A DNA stretch of 13,828 bases, taken from positions 1 to 13,828 of the forward strand of contig CAMPIQ010000101.1 in NCBI GenBank assembly GCA_946886475.1. Direction: 5' to 3'. The position numbers were made by a program, and so were the translations under genes. Shown piece by piece: positions 7,359 to 13,772 of this stretch (position 1 is its first letter; every line of letters starts with the position of its first letter). Origin of the DNA: an uncultured Chitinophagales bacterium (GTDB lineage Bacteria > Bacteroidota > Bacteroidia > Chitinophagales > Chitinophagaceae). The notes beneath the pieces were generated by a model. It was not told the DNA's origin. It did no database searches and was given only the letters and a program-made list of their open reading frames with translations.

Positions 7359-7999
7359 TTATGCCTTTGATCCACATACAACAAATACTTCTCCTTAAAA
7401 TACGCTTCCTTGAACAGTCCGGAGATATCTACCATCTTCGGCCGGGCACGGCTTTCAGAAATTTCCTGAGCCAGGTCGCCACCTTTCAGACAAATAAGTC
7501 CCGATCTGTAAACGATACCGTTTGATTCAAACTTAGAATTCTTAAGTAATGGAAAACTCCAGCGCATCAGGTCCTTGAGTGGAGCAACGGCGCGGCTTAC
7601 GGCAAAATCAAATTTCCGGTTCCTGATATCTTCCGCCCTGGTATGTTGGGTGGTGATATTGGTGAGGCCTATGGACTCTTTAACCGCTTCAATGATCTTT
7701 AATTTTTTATTGATGCTGTCAACCAGGTGAAATTTTACCTCCGGAAAAAATATCGCCAGCGGCACACCGGGAAAACCGCCGCCTGTTCCGATATCAATGA
7801 CCTCCATTCCAGGTTTGAAATCAAATACAGCTGCAATAGCCAGTGAATGCAATATGTGTTTCTCATAAAGGCCATCAATATCCTTTCTGGATATCACATT
7901 GATCTTTGTATTCCATTCCTGATATAACCCATCCAGGGCTTTGAATTGTTCGATTTGTTTTTGGCTAAACTCCGAAAAATATTTTAGCAACACCTCCAT
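7352..7999 (-). CDS. rsmG: 16S rRNA (guanine(527)-N7)-methyltransferase
   Basis: SAM-dependent enzyme making m7G527 in the 530 loop of 16S rRNA (GidB family). The protein is 215 aa, the family's usual size. The SAM-binding loop VIDIGTGGGFPG is at 67-78, followed by the acidic end of the next strand (HLVD, 91-94). RAED (121-124) and the family motif VSRAVAP (134-140) follow. I start at the ATG at 7999. A reading frame extends 33 nt further to 8032, but that extension would be encoded by the promoter box and the heptamer array. The perfect -7 box ends only 4 nt before this ATG, predicting a leaderless mRNA. The last codons and the TAG stop lie in another heptamer array. In E. coli, loss of rsmG gives low-level streptomycin resistance. 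Confidence 0.95.
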   Translation of the reverse strand: MEVLLKYFSEFSQKQIEQFKALDGLYQEWNTKINVISRKDIDGLYEKHILHSLAIAAVFDFKPGMEVIDIGTGGGFPGVPLAIFFPEVKFHLVDSINKKLKIIEAVKESIGLTNITTQHTRAEDIRNRKFDFAVSRAVAPLKDLMRWSFPLLKNSKFESNGIVYRSGLICLKGGDLAQEISESRARPKMVDISGLFKEAYFKEKYLLYVDQRHKV

Positions 8000-8003
8000 G
8001 CCA

Positions 8004-8011
8004 CAAATATA
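8004..8011 (-). promoter_or_regulatory. -7 box TATATTTG directly before the rsmG ATG
   Basis: Minus-strand perfect match to TAnnTTTG, 4 nt before the ATG at 7999. With a start site a few nt after the box, the mRNA would begin at or next to the ATG. A TTG lies 25 nt upstream inside the heptamer array, slightly too far to be a clear -33 element. Confidence 0.5.
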
Positions 8012-8020
8012 GCTCGCCAT

Positions 8021-8062
8021 CTCACAGCTCACAGCTCAAGGCTCACAGCTCACGGCTCATAG
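8021..8062 (-). repeat. Heptamer array, sense TGAGCYG, six units
   Basis: On the plus strand: CTCACAG, CTCACAG, CTCAAGG, CTCACAG, CTCACGG, CTCATAG, exactly in phase. On the minus strand it reads as TGAGCNN units. It lies 17 nt after the stop of the glycosyltransferase and ends 9 nt upstream of the rsmG promoter box, so it fills the whole gap between two minus-strand genes. It shares the TGAG core with the arrays at 18-94 and 11666-11686. Confidence 0.9.
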
Positions 8063-8079
8063 CCTATTTGCTTGTTTCC

Positions 8080-9198
8080 TCAGTTCCACGTCTTCCTGGG
8101 CTTCCTCCATAATGAAGGCGCGAACAGAATGTAGTATAAGAACATCCAGATATCCCATAATATAAATGCAGGGAACAGGTCTTTTTCGTTGAGTAGTTTC
8201 ATGGACCTGTACCAGATGATACCCTGCAATATCATTCTCACACCAAAAGGAATCAGGGCAAGCCTCCAGTCAAAAAATAATATGGATGTCACAAATAAAG
8301 GGTAAAAAAAGAAAAAGCTGAAAGTGTATAATCCTAAAAGAAACTGGTGTGAGGTCTTGTAAAATTTCCCGGTTGAATAATGCCGGGCCTTTTGTTTCTT
8401 CCATTCTTTCCAGGTTTGTTTTGGTTTGGAAAGGGTGAAGGCCTGAGGATCCAGCACCACAGAAGTATTGTGTTTATTGGCAACCCGGTTGATGAACAGG
8501 TCATCATCTCCACTTGGAATATTATTGATGGCCGAAAACCCTTTGTTGCGGAAGAAAAGATCTTTACGATAGGCAAGATTTCTTCCAACTCCCATATAAG
8601 GTTTTCCTTTGAGCGCATAACCAAAATATTGCAGCGCAGTATGAAAAGTTTCAAACCGGATGGCTTTATTTAAAAATCCGGGTGCTTTATGATAGGCCCC
8701 GTATCCAAGAGCCACTTCTGTGCCATTACTGAAAGCATCCTGCATGAGGAACAACCAGTTTTCACTGGCTGGCACACAATCCGCATCGGTAAGTAAAACA
8801 ATTTCATGTTTGGCTTCCTTGATGCCGATGGATAAAGGAAATTTTTTACCGGCGATCATCTTGGCTTCCTGCGTAAGATCAACGATCTGAAGTTTTCTGA
8901 AAGTTTTCTGAAGTTCGGCAAGAATATATTTTGTATCATCCAGAGAATTATCGTTCACTACAATCACTTCATGCGTAGTGGGATAATTCTGTACCAGTAT
9001 GCCCGGTAAATTCCTTGCTATATTTTCATCTTCATCCCTTGCACAGATTACTACGGAAACAGGATGTTGTTGTGAATGTTCTTTCGGTTTGATTTTGTAA
9101 AAAGCCACCCTGCTGAAAAAATAGAGATAATAGAATAACTGCACTGCAGTAACAGCCAGAAAAGCATAAAAAATAATAGCACCCCAACTCATAAGCAT
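8080..9198 (-). CDS. Membrane-anchored family 2 glycosyltransferase
   Basis: Probably transfers a sugar from a nucleotide donor at the cytoplasmic face of the inner membrane. Donor and acceptor are unknown. It has an N-terminal membrane segment (about 6-29), a GT-A domain beginning VSVVICARDEDEN (47-59), Asp83 in VVNDNS, the DxD-type TDADC (137-141), a possible catalytic SGDDD (229-233), and QKARH (269-273) where many processive GT2 enzymes have QxxRW. Two or three hydrophobic segments follow (about 287-310, 314-332, 345-362). The 372-aa layout resembles single-pass-in, multi-pass-out GT2 proteins of Bacteroidota. A start at 9192 (third codon) is also possible. The gene diverges from tgt and has the same 30-bp upstream element. 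Confidence 0.88.
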   Translation of the reverse strand: MLMSWGAIIFYAFLAVTAVQLFYYLYFFSRVAFYKIKPKEHSQQHPVSVVICARDEDENIARNLPGILVQNYPTTHEVIVVNDNSLDDTKYILAELQKTFRKLQIVDLTQEAKMIAGKKFPLSIGIKEAKHEIVLLTDADCVPASENWLFLMQDAFSNGTEVALGYGAYHKAPGFLNKAIRFETFHTALQYFGYALKGKPYMGVGRNLAYRKDLFFRNKGFSAINNIPSGDDDLFINRVANKHNTSVVLDPQAFTLSKPKQTWKEWKKQKARHYSTGKFYKTSHQFLLGLYTFSFFFFYPLFVTSILFFDWRLALIPFGVRMILQGIIWYRSMKLLNEKDLFPAFILWDIWMFLYYILFAPSLWRKPRKTWN

Positions 9199-9202
9199 GG
9201 AA

Positions 9203-9232
9203 GCGAAGATACCTACTGGACCCCTAAAGGGA
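9203..9232 (-). promoter_or_regulatory. 30-bp upstream element of the glycosyltransferase gene (copy 1)
   Basis: Read on the minus strand it starts TCCCTTTAGGGGTCCAGT, continues AGG, and ends TATCTTCGC. TATCTTCG (9204-9211) is a -7-like box with one change from TAnnTTTG, 5 nt before the ATG at 9198. The element is 28/30 identical to the one upstream of tgt, in inverted orientation. The CCCTTTAGGGG part is nearly a dyad, so a bound regulator is possible. Confidence 0.65.
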
Positions 9233-9343
9233 TGCGTGGATTGAACTTTTTTTTCATTTATCTGCCCGGTCCCGGTGAAGTGAATTTTCTACAGGGTGCG
9301 GCTTTAATTACGGGAGGATAAGAATTGTTTTTCCGGCATAGTT

Positions 9344-9373
9344 TCCCTTTAAGGGTCCAGTGGGTATCTTCGC
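9344..9373 (+). promoter_or_regulatory. 30-bp upstream element of tgt (copy 2)
   Basis: It starts TCCCTTTAAGGGTCCAGT, continues GGG, and ends TATCTTCGC. It differs from copy 1 (9203-9232, minus strand) only at its 9th and 19th positions. The -7-like box TATCTTCG spans 9365-9372 and ends 6 nt before the tgt ATG at 9379. CCCTTTAAGGG (9345-9355) is a perfect 5-bp dyad around one central base. The 111 bp between the copies (9233-9343) show no other clear signal. I saw no preQ1-type riboswitch. Confidence 0.65.
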
Positions 9374-9378
9374 CCTTT

Positions 9379-10518
9379 ATGCCGGCTTTAAAATTTGAAT
9401 TACTAAAAACTGATGAATTAACTGCTGCCAGGGCGGGAAATATTACCACGGATCATGGAACAATTGAAACCCCGATCTTCATGCCGGTGGGTACAATTGG
9501 AAGTGTGAAAGCTGTTTCTCAACAACAGTTAAAGGAACAGGTAAAGCCACATATTATCCTGGGCAATACCTATCACCTTTACCTGAGGCCTGGTATGGAA
9601 ACTATGGAAGCGGCCGGGGGACTTCATCAATTTATGAACTGGGATCTTCCCATACTCACGGATAGTGGAGGGTTCCAGGTTTTTTCACTGGCTTCCAACA
9701 GGAAGATCAATGAGGAGGGCGTTCTGTTTCAGAGCCATATTGATGGAAGTAAACATTTGTTCACTCCGGAAAAAGTAATGGACATTGAAAGAACCATTGG
9801 CGCTGATATCATGATGGCCTTTGATGAATGTCCGCCTGCCAATTCAGCCTACAAATATGCACTGGAATCCATGCAGCTCACCCACCGCTGGCTGGACAGG
9901 TGTTTTCATCATTTTAATTCTACACCGGATAAATATGGTCATACACAAAACCTTTTTCCGATTGTACAGGGGGCCATACACCATGATCTGAGAAAAGAAT
10001 CCTGTGAATATATCAGCTCAAAAAATGCTACAGGAAATGCTATCGGAGGCTTAAGTGTTGGAGAGCCGGAACCGGTAATGTATGAGATCTGTCAGTTATG
10101 CTGTGAGAACCTGCCTGAAAAAAAACCACGTTACCTGATGGGTGTGGGTACACCCTGGAATATACTTGAGTGTATTGCACTGGGCGTTGATATGTTTGAC
10201 TGCGTAATGCCTACACGTAACGGGCGAAATGCCATGCTCTTTACAACCAAGGGTGTGATCAATATTGACAATAAAAAATGGGAAAAGGATTTTTCTCCCA
10301 TTGATGATGGACTGGATTGTGAAATCAGCCATTATTATAACAAAGCTTATGTAAGACATCTTTTTAAATCGGGCGAGCTACTTGCATTAACAATAGCATC
10401 TATTCAAAACCTTGCATTTTATTTATGGCTGGTGAAGGAATCCAGAAGGCATATACTGGAAGGCGATTTTTTAAGATGGAAGAATGAAATGGTGCCTTTG
10501 TTAAAAACCAGGCTGTAA
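9379..10518 (+). CDS. tgt: tRNA-guanine(34) transglycosylase (queuine/preQ1 tRNA-ribosyltransferase)
   Basis: Exchanges guanine at the wobble position of tRNAs with GUN anticodons for preQ1, the committed tRNA step of queuosine formation. The protein is 379 aa, the normal length. Asp95 in TDSGGFQVFSL is the expected general acid/base, and Asp274 in MFDCVMPTRNGR is the expected nucleophile. GGLSVGEP and YLMGVGTP are also typical. The C-terminal zinc site is degraded. At the four ligand positions known from E. coli and Zymomonas Tgt (three Cys and one His), alignment by eye gives Leu312, Cys314, Ser317 and Gln343. The ATG at 9379 is chosen because the longer frame (from 9325) would run through the promoter element. 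The permease gene follows, a neighbourhood I recall from other Bacteroidota. Confidence 0.95.
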   Translation: MPALKFELLKTDELTAARAGNITTDHGTIETPIFMPVGTIGSVKAVSQQQLKEQVKPHIILGNTYHLYLRPGMETMEAAGGLHQFMNWDLPILTDSGGFQVFSLASNRKINEEGVLFQSHIDGSKHLFTPEKVMDIERTIGADIMMAFDECPPANSAYKYALESMQLTHRWLDRCFHHFNSTPDKYGHTQNLFPIVQGAIHHDLRKESCEYISSKNATGNAIGGLSVGEPEPVMYEICQLCCENLPEKKPRYLMGVGTPWNILECIALGVDMFDCVMPTRNGRNAMLFTTKGVINIDNKKWEKDFSPIDDGLDCEISHYYNKAYVRHLFKSGELLALTIASIQNLAFYLWLVKESRRHILEGDFLRWKNEMVPLLKTRL

Positions 10519-10520
10519 AA

Positions 10521-10551
10521 AGCCAACGGCCATTAGCCAATATCTATTGGC
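10521..10551 (+). repeat. Short heptamers RGCCAWY and a 16-bp dyad after tgt
   Basis: Three 7-bp units AGCCAAC, GGCCATT and AGCCAAT (10521-10541) begin 2 nt after the tgt stop. The last one overlaps a dyad, GCCAATA-TC-TATTGGC (10536-10551), that sits 2 nt before the permease -7 box. The dyad could be an operator or a small hairpin. The loop is only 2 nt (4 nt if the inner pair is opened). Weak but in the same position as the other arrays. Confidence 0.5.
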
Positions 10552-10553
10552 CT

Positions 10554-10561
10554 TAACTTCG
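10554..10561 (+). promoter_or_regulatory. -7-like box TAACTTCG before the permease gene
   Basis: One change from TAnnTTTG, with the same TTCG ending as the boxes of tgt and the glycosyltransferase. It ends 6 nt before the ATG at 10568. No -33 element at the usual distance. Confidence 0.4.
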
Positions 10562-10567
10562 TTTACC

Positions 10568-11665
10568 ATGATACGAAAGCTGGACTGGTATATATTGAAG
10601 AAATTCTTTTCAACATTTTTTTTCTGCATGTTGCTTTTTACGGTCATTGCCGTGGCCGTGGACAGCAGTGAGCATACAGATGATTTTGTAAAATCCGGAC
10701 TTTCCACCACAGAAATCATCAGGCAATATTATTTTGGATTCATACCCTGGATCTGGGGCCTGCTTTATCCTCTTTTTGTTTTTATTGCCGTGATCTTTTT
10801 TACCAGCAAGATGGCTTTACGTTCGGAGGTGATCGCCATTATTGCTGGTGGCACCAGTTACAACCGGTGGCTAAGACCTTACCTGATTGGAGGAATTATA
10901 TTTGGAGCAGGTTTATATTTTGCCAACCGCTATGGAATACCAAAAGCCAATGAGATCAAAACAGCCTTCCAGATCAATTATATAGATAATCCTGTAAGAT
11001 CGGGCAACAGCGGATATGGATGCCACAACTGTTTTTATAAAAGACTGGATTCGGTAACGTACATAGGCATCAAAAATTTTGATACAGCTACACAATCCGC
11101 CAGTCCTTTTTTTATGGAAAGAGTGAAGAACAATAAAGTTTTTTTTAACCTCCGTGCTCAACGCATTCAATGGGATACTTCAAAAAAAAGCTGGATGCTT
11201 ACCGGTGTAGTGGAAAGAACCATTAATGGTATGTATGAAACCATCAGGGAAAAGGATTCTCTGCATATGGAGCTTCCTATAAAGCCGGAAGAATTGAGAA
11301 ATGATGAATATCTCAAGGATAAATTAAATACTCCCGACCTGGTTGAATTTATAGAAACGGAAGAACACCGTGGAAGAGAAGGACTTGAGGCTTTCAAAGT
11401 GGAACGTTACCGCAGATCTGCCACGCCGGTAACCGTATTGTTATTGACCCTCATAGGAGCCATTATTGCAGGAAGAAAAACAAGAGGTGGTAGCGGGTTA
11501 CACCTGGCAATCGGTATCGGACTGGCGGCATTGTTTATTCTGGCCGACAGGTTTTCCACTGTTTTTTCCGTTAAAGGAGAAATGCCTCCATTTTTAGCTG
11601 CATGGATCCCCAATATTGTTTTTATCATCATTGCATTTATATTTTATAGAAGAGCGCCGAAGTGA
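10568..11665 (+). CDS. LptF/LptG-family permease (YjgP/YjgQ)
   Basis: Inner-membrane half of an LptB2FG-type ABC exporter that extracts lipopolysaccharide from the inner membrane and passes it to the periplasmic Lpt bridge. The protein is 365 aa, as usual. Three membrane segments (about 12-32, 56-80, 97-117), a periplasmic part (about 118-283), and three more segments (about 286-304, 314-332, 343-361) give the 3+3 layout of the family. The GGSGLHLAIGIG motif before segment 5 is typical. I cannot decide between LptF and LptG, so no symbol is given. A CHNC motif (Cys152, Cys155) lies in the periplasmic part. I use the ATG at 10568. The frame opens at a TTG at 10547, upstream of the -7-like box. 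The TGA stop abuts a heptamer array. Confidence 0.92.
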   Translation: MIRKLDWYILKKFFSTFFFCMLLFTVIAVAVDSSEHTDDFVKSGLSTTEIIRQYYFGFIPWIWGLLYPLFVFIAVIFFTSKMALRSEVIAIIAGGTSYNRWLRPYLIGGIIFGAGLYFANRYGIPKANEIKTAFQINYIDNPVRSGNSGYGCHNCFYKRLDSVTYIGIKNFDTATQSASPFFMERVKNNKVFFNLRAQRIQWDTSKKSWMLTGVVERTINGMYETIREKDSLHMELPIKPEELRNDEYLKDKLNTPDLVEFIETEEHRGREGLEAFKVERYRRSATPVTVLLLTLIGAIIAGRKTRGGSGLHLAIGIGLAALFILADRFSTVFSVKGEMPPFLAAWIPNIVFIIIAFIFYRRAPK

Positions 11666-11686
11666 AGAGTCGTGAGTCGTGAGTCG
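11666..11686 (+). repeat. Heptamer array, three TGAGTCG-type units after the permease stop
   Basis: AGAGTCG, TGAGTCG and TGAGTCG start at the base right after the TGA stop. The unit is close to the TGAGTCW array at 18-94, more than 11 kb away. Two further degenerate 7-mers, TTCACCA and TTTACCA, occur at 11727-11740 in the same gap. Confidence 0.75.
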
Positions 11687-11742
11687 TCAAGGGTTTTGAA
11701 TCATTTCCTTTTTCAACTGCACTACGTTCACCATTTACCATT

Positions 11743-11759
11743 GCCGGTCAACGATCGGC
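11743..11759. other. Imperfect GC-rich dyad upstream of gltA
   Basis: GCCGGTC (11743-11749) and GATCGGC (11753-11759) pair with one mismatch around AAC. It is followed only by GATTTGG, so it is a poor terminator. It ends 2 nt before the likely -33 TTTG of gltA, so it could be a regulator site. Speculative. Confidence 0.25.
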
Positions 11760-11761
11760 GA

Positions 11762-11793
11762 TTTGGCTGCCCCGAGGTCATTCTATAACTTTA
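11762..11793 (+). promoter_or_regulatory. Likely gltA promoter (TTTG-N20-TAACTTTA)
   Basis: TTTG at 11762-11765 and TAACTTTA at 11786-11793 are separated by 20 bp, within the 17-23 bp range known for Bacteroidota -33 and -7 elements. The -7 box differs from consensus only at its last base. It leaves a leader of about 40 nt before the gltA ATG. This is the best two-part promoter in the window. Confidence 0.65.
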
Positions 11794-11839
11794 TGCGTTC
11801 AAAACAATATCTCTCTCAACATATAAAAGATGTTTAATA

Positions 11840-13165
11840 ATGGGAATCATAAAAGACAGGTTTAAGGAAAAAGGAGATGCCGTTGCGGCCGAGATCAAAG
11901 AAATTTTAAAAGAACATGGAGATAAGGTAATTGGAGAAGTGCAGCTTTCACAGGTATACCAGGGTATGCGGGGCATCACCGGACTGGTTTCCGAAACTTC
12001 ACTTCTTGATGCCCAGGATGGTATTCGTTTCAGGGGTTATTCCATCCCTGAATTACAGGAAAAATTACCAAAGGCGGAAGGTGGTTCAGAACCATTGCCG
12101 GAAGGATTGTTCTACCTGATGCTGGTTGGGGAACTTCCCACCGATGATGAGGCGCAACACGTTTCATCTGTATGGCAGCGCAGAAGTCATGTACCTAATC
12201 ATGTGTTCGCCACCATTGAAGCACTCCCAATTTCTACGCACCCTATGACTCAGTTTGTAGTGGCTATAATGGCTTTGCAGACGGAAAGCCAGTTTGCAAA
12301 ACGATATGCTGCCGGCATGAGCAAAAAAGACTACTGGGATGCTGTGTTTGATGATTCAATGGACCTTATAGCAAGACTGCCACGTGTGGCTGCCTATATC
12401 TATAGACGTAAATATAAGAACGGGGCACATATTCAACCCAACGGATTACTGGACTGGGCTGGCAATTTTGCCCATATGATGGGTTATGAAGATGAAAGTT
12501 TTAAAGAGCTGATGCGCTTGTATATGACCATTCATGCGGACCATGAAGGCGGTAATGTATCGGCCCATGCAACCCACCTTGTTGGTTCTGCATTAAGCGA
12601 TCCTTACTTAAGTCTGGCAGCAGGGATGAACGGCCTTGCCGGTCCTTTACACGGTTTGGCTAATCAGGAAGTGATCAAGTGGATATTTGAAATGCGGGAA
12701 GACTTAAAAACAGATCTTCCATCCGGTGCTCAGATCGGGGAATATGTGAAAAAAACCCTCAGCGAAGGCAAGGTGGTTCCTGGTTATGGCCATGCTGTTT
12801 TGCGTAAAACAGATCCGCGTTTTACCGCCCAGATGGAATTTGGTAAGAAGCATATGCCCGATGATCCCCTGGTACAAACTGTGTGGAATATTTATGAAAC
12901 CGTACCGCCCATATTACAATCGCTTGGAAAAATTAAAAATCCCTGGCCCAATGTGGATGCACACAGTGGGGCATTGTTAGTGCATTATGGGATGGTTGAA
13001 TATGAATTCTACACTGTGTTGTTTGGAGTAAGCCGTTCTTTAGGCGTTTTATCAAGTCTTTGCTGGGACAGGGTTCTTGGTTTTCCGCTCGAAAGACCAA
13101 AATCAGTTACAACCAGGCTTGTTAAGAAATGGCTTAAAGGAGAAGATGAGATTTGGGGCGATTAG
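11840..13165 (+). CDS. gltA: Citrate synthase, mitochondrial (type I) form
   Basis: Condenses acetyl-CoA with oxaloacetate to citrate, the first step of the TCA cycle. The protein is 441 aa. It matches the eukaryotic/mitochondrial class and not the hexameric E. coli type: RFRGYSIPE near the N-terminus, HADHEGGNVSAH (232-243), MNGLAGPLHGLANQE, VPGYGHAVLRKTDPR and NVDAHSG are all nearly those of pig-heart enzyme. The catalytic triad is visible as His271, His318 and Asp373 (pig His274, His320, Asp375). E. coli-type NADH inhibition is therefore not expected, by inference. ATG start without a clear Shine-Dalgarno sequence. It is probably monocistronic: it has its own promoter, and no plus-strand gene follows before the right edge. 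Confidence 0.97.
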   Translation: MGIIKDRFKEKGDAVAAEIKEILKEHGDKVIGEVQLSQVYQGMRGITGLVSETSLLDAQDGIRFRGYSIPELQEKLPKAEGGSEPLPEGLFYLMLVGELPTDDEAQHVSSVWQRRSHVPNHVFATIEALPISTHPMTQFVVAIMALQTESQFAKRYAAGMSKKDYWDAVFDDSMDLIARLPRVAAYIYRRKYKNGAHIQPNGLLDWAGNFAHMMGYEDESFKELMRLYMTIHADHEGGNVSAHATHLVGSALSDPYLSLAAGMNGLAGPLHGLANQEVIKWIFEMREDLKTDLPSGAQIGEYVKKTLSEGKVVPGYGHAVLRKTDPRFTAQMEFGKKHMPDDPLVQTVWNIYETVPPILQSLGKIKNPWPNVDAHSGALLVHYGMVEYEFYTVLFGVSRSLGVLSSLCWDRVLGFPLERPKSVTTRLVKKWLKGEDEIWGD

Positions 13166-13383
13166 AAGGTCAGATCCCTTTCACACCCTTTGTTTTAAAG
13201 GAGCGACTTAGTTACCATGTTCTAAGAGAACCATCAATGTTCAATGCCAATGGTTTGATTTATAAGAAATGCGGAACCTGATTTTATATTTGAACCAATT
13301 GATCTTATTATTCAAACAGAATGAATGAAGTGAGTTCTTTACCCGAAAAGGAGACAGTGGGTAGATAAACAGGGGTTTGAAGA
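13166..13383. other. Intergenic gap between gltA and the receiver gene
   Basis: 218 bp between convergent genes. I see no credible gene, no heptamer array and no strong terminator. Only weak hairpins are present: CCTTT/AAAGG at 13187-13201 and GTTCT/AGAAC at about 13220-13232, neither followed by a T-run. Confidence 0.6.
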
Positions 13384-13728
13384 CTAGAAAAAATTATCAA
13401 GTGATTTAAGACTGATGGGCTTTTCCCAAATGGTAAGCTTGGCTCCATCCAGCTCAGTGGGCATTGTAGGCCTGAATGCACTGATAAGATGATATTGAAT
13501 AGCGGGGTACTTCTGATAGAGTTCAGGTAGTTTATCCCATCCCAAACCATCAGGCAGATTATAATCAATGAATAAATAATCGGGCAATGTTTCCTTAAGA
13601 CGGGACATGCCATCGGTCAGTGTGTGAGCGATGTAAACTTCGTAATTTTTTCGAAGGAAATATGTCTTCATCAAAAGACAGAGGTCCACTTCGTCGTCGA
13701 TGATTAATACCTTTTTCCGCGTTATCAT
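13384..13728 (-). CDS. Stand-alone receiver-domain response regulator (CheY-like)
   Basis: A single receiver domain of 114 aa with no output domain. The phosphorylation site residues are present: Asp11 and Asp12 (VLIIDDE), the phospho-acceptor Asp55 (FIDYNLPDG), Ser83 (in HLISAF) in the Thr/Ser position, and Lys103 (in WEKPISL). It should be phosphorylated by a histidine kinase and act by protein-protein contact or as a phosphorelay intermediate. No kinase is visible here, and the partner could lie to the right of the window. The protein ends soon after the last helix begins (SLKSLDNFF), slightly short compared with CheY (~128). ATG at 13728 with a possible weak GAGAG ribosome-binding stretch on the minus strand. 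Confidence 0.9.
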   Translation of the reverse strand: MITRKKVLIIDDEVDLCLLMKTYFLRKNYEVYIAHTLTDGMSRLKETLPDYLFIDYNLPDGLGWDKLPELYQKYPAIQYHLISAFRPTMPTELDGAKLTIWEKPISLKSLDNFF

Positions 13729-13739
13729 AATACTCTCAG

Positions 13740-13772
13740 CAATAATAGATTCCTTTAATTATCATACCACAA
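13740..13772 (-). promoter_or_regulatory. Possible promoter of the receiver gene (TTG-N22-TATTATTG)
   Basis: On the minus strand, TTG (13772-13770) and TATTATTG (13747-13740) are separated by 22 bp. The -7-like box has one change from TAnnTTTG and ends 11 nt before the ATG at 13728. The rest of the edge sequence to 13828 is AT-rich and shows no gene. Confidence 0.4.

Noticed and set aside
7262..7525. 87-aa plus-strand frame starting in the heptamer array
   Set aside because: It is translated repeat DNA followed by the antisense of rsmG. No credible start signal or conserved motif.
8000..8032. Upstream extension of rsmG starting at 8032
   Set aside because: The extra 11 codons are encoded by the promoter box and heptamer repeats. 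MEVLLKYF at 7999 fits the family's N-terminus.
9233..9343. preQ1 riboswitch upstream of tgt
   Set aside because: I could not find a compact pseudoknot-type aptamer pattern, and the predicted mRNA start is downstream of this region.
13187..13201. Intrinsic terminator of gltA
   Set aside because: The stem is only 5 bp and no T-run follows.
13308..13613. 101-aa minus-strand frame overlapping the receiver gene
   Set aside because: It lies in another frame of a clear receiver domain that has all its active-site residues.
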